From Alteromonadaceae bacterium (GTDB lineage Bacteria; Pseudomonadota; Gammaproteobacteria; Enterobacterales; Alteromonadaceae): a stretch of DNA of 35,177 bases. Position numbers and translations under genes: made by a program. The stretch's first letter is position 1; each line of letters opens with the position of its first letter. The stretch spans positions 1-35,177 of the forward strand of contig JABSOJ010000015.1 of assembly GCA_013216005.1 (NCBI GenBank), read 5' to 3'. The notes under the pieces were generated by a model that did no database searches, was not told the DNA's origin, and worked only from the letters and a program-made list of their open reading frames with translations. Below, one piece after another: positions 34,019-35,177 of this stretch.

Positions 34019-34828
34019 ATGAGTAAGTCATTACCTGCCAGTAAAAAATTAATGCAAACCTACTTGTCTGAGCTGCTTACAGAAGAAGTGACTGAGGAAG
34101 AAAATCTGCCGGTTGCAAAAAGTGTTGTGGACATTGAAAAAGCTAAGCGTTTAGAAAAGCTATTGCAAAAAGTCAGTGTAACTCAGCAAGGATCAGAAAG
34201 TGAAAAACCTTCGATAACTTCGTATAAGTCAGAGCGGTCCAAAGTAGAAAGAAAAGTAGAAAGTAAAGTTGTTGATAAAGCGGTTGAAGTTAAAGCAACC
34301 CCAGTTAAGAAAAAAGTAACAGAGCAAGATTTAGTTACCCGTAAAAGTCAGGCGAACGAATTTTCTAAAGTTAAGAAAAATTATCGGTTAGGTAGTTTTC
34401 AAGCAATGTTTTTCGATGTGGCAGGTTTAACTCTTGCGGTGCCCTTAATAGAATTAGGTGGTATTTATAATGTCGGTAAAACCAATAGTATTATGGGGAA
34501 ACCCGATTGGTTTAAAGGCGTTATGTTACACAGAGACGAAAAAATTAATGTGGTAGATACTGCTTTATGGGTTATGCCGGAAAAATGTGATGAGAAATTA
34601 AAAAATTCACTAAACTATAAATATATTATAATGTTAAGTAATAGCTTGTGGGGATTGTCGGCAGAAAATCTGATTGATACCATTACACTAGAGCAAGATG
34701 AAGTAAAGTGGCTTGATAATTCGAACAAACGACCATGGTTAGCAGGTCTGGTAAAAGATAGAATGTGTGCATTATTAGACGTTGAATCACTAATCCAGCT
34801 ACTGAATGATGGTTTAGGAATTCAATAA
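34019..34828 (+). CDS. parP: ParP, CheW-domain chemotaxis array localisation protein
   Basis: ParP links ParC to the chemotaxis array through CheA and receptors and stops array loss from the pole. The 269-residue protein has a charged low-complexity N-terminal half (Lys/Glu/Val-rich, about 1-120) and a C-terminal CheW-like domain (about 128-265: FQAMFFDVAGLTLAVPLIEL through NLIDTITL and LAGLVKDRMCALLDVESLIQLL). Its ATG follows the parC stop immediately. The context (parC before, cheW after) is the same as in vibrios and Pseudomonas. Confidence 0.88.
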   Translation: MSKSLPASKKLMQTYLSELLTEEVTEEENLPVAKSVVDIEKAKRLEKLLQKVSVTQQGSESEKPSITSYKSERSKVERKVESKVVDKAVEVKATPVKKKVTEQDLVTRKSQANEFSKVKKNYRLGSFQAMFFDVAGLTLAVPLIELGGIYNVGKTNSIMGKPDWFKGVMLHRDEKINVVDTALWVMPEKCDEKLKNSLNYKYIIMLSNSLWGLSAENLIDTITLEQDEVKWLDNSNKRPWLAGLVKDRMCALLDVESLIQLLNDGLGIQ

Positions 34829-34862
34829 GATAAGCTATGCTAATAATAGTATGATCAGAATT

Positions 34863-34890
34863 ACTTGTTGATAGTTACATGTTGAGAGTT
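34863..34890 (+). repeat. 14-bp tandem units between parP and cheW
   Basis: ACTTGTTGATAGTT and ACATGTTGAGAGTT are adjacent, followed by a looser AAATGTT-containing unit. The 197-base spacer otherwise shows only the cheW ribosome binding site. Confidence 0.7.
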
Positions 34891-35025
34891 AAATGTTATG
34901 ACTAAATGTTTAGCAATAAGCTTAAAGATATTATTAGTGAAAAGTTTGTAAAAAAGTAGTAATGGAATTGGCAAAAGAAACAGCAGAAGTTAAATAAGAA
35001 TTTGATAATTTGAGGGGCAAATTGT

Positions 35026-35177
35026 ATGTCTGATGAAAGACGCAATGCTAGTGAAAAGATTGACGCCAATGATGAGGTGTTGCAATGGGTTACGTTTAAA
35101 CTTGACAGTGAAACGTATGGGATAAACGTAATGCAGGTACAGGAAGTGCTGCGTTACAGTGAAATAGCGCCAGTTCC
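35026..35177 (+). CDS. cheW: Chemotaxis coupling protein CheW, 5' part
   Basis: CheW couples receptors to CheA in the array. Only the first 50 codons are present; the gene runs off the window end. The visible protein reads DEVLQWVTFKLDSETYGINV and then MQVQEVLRY, the canonical CheW start (strand 1, then the V-x-E-V-L turn). GAGGGG lies about nine bases before ATG 35026. It completes the cheYZAB-motCD-parCP-cheW order. Confidence 0.92.
   Translation, partial: MSDERRNASEKIDANDEVLQWVTFKLDSETYGINVMQVQEVLRYSEIAPV

Overview
The window is one continuous polar-flagellum and chemotaxis locus from an AT-rich marine gammaproteobacterium. Gene content and order (FlrABC-type sigma54 hierarchy, FlhF/FlhG polar placement, cheYZAB followed by motCD-parC-parP-cheW) and protein similarity recalled from memory point to Alteromonadales, probably a Colwelliaceae-like organism. 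The genus is inference only.

Layout. Positions 1-1770 lie on the minus strand. They hold a truncated flagellin start behind a perfect sigma28 promoter, fliT-like and fliS genes behind a sigma54-type promoter, and an unrecognised 108-residue gene with a strong ribosome binding site. From 2031 everything reads on the plus strand: flrA, flrB-flrC, then fliE-F-G-H-I-J (motor base, C-ring, export ATPase), fliK (hook-length control), fliL-M-N-O-P-Q-R and flhB (switch and export gate), flhA, flhF-flhG (number and placement), fliA (sigma28), cheY-Z-A-B, stator genes motC-motD, parC-parP (polar placement of the chemotaxis array) and the first 50 codons of cheW, cut by the window end.

Regulation visible in the sequence. 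Sigma54-type -24/-12 elements sit before flrB, fliE, fliS (minus strand) and possibly flhA. This fits a hierarchy in which FlrA (a sigma54 activator) drives flrBC and early genes, FlrC drives further sigma54 genes, and FliA drives late genes such as the flagellin remnant at the left edge.

Most notable observations. (1) CheA carries four copies of a 16-residue acidic/hydrophobic peptide in the stretch where a P2 domain would be expected. The peptide resembles the CheY-binding ends of FliM and CheZ in this same window, which suggests CheA captures CheY through a tandem array of short linear motifs (or that the array docks ParP). (2) A flagellin N-terminal remnant of 57 codons retains a perfect sigma28 promoter. 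(3) A 220-bp MITE-like element with 15-bp terminal inverted repeats and a 6-bp direct repeat sits between fliJ and fliK. (4) Short tandem duplications with a unit of 12-15 bp recur in many spacers and, as in-frame 15-bp units, inside three genes, including the receiver domain of FlrC. (5) An 8-base G tract forms the ribosome binding site of fliR.

Most of the rest is a standard, apparently intact flagellar system with no frameshifts seen in the main genes. No tRNA, rRNA, CRISPR array, transposase or defence system was seen.
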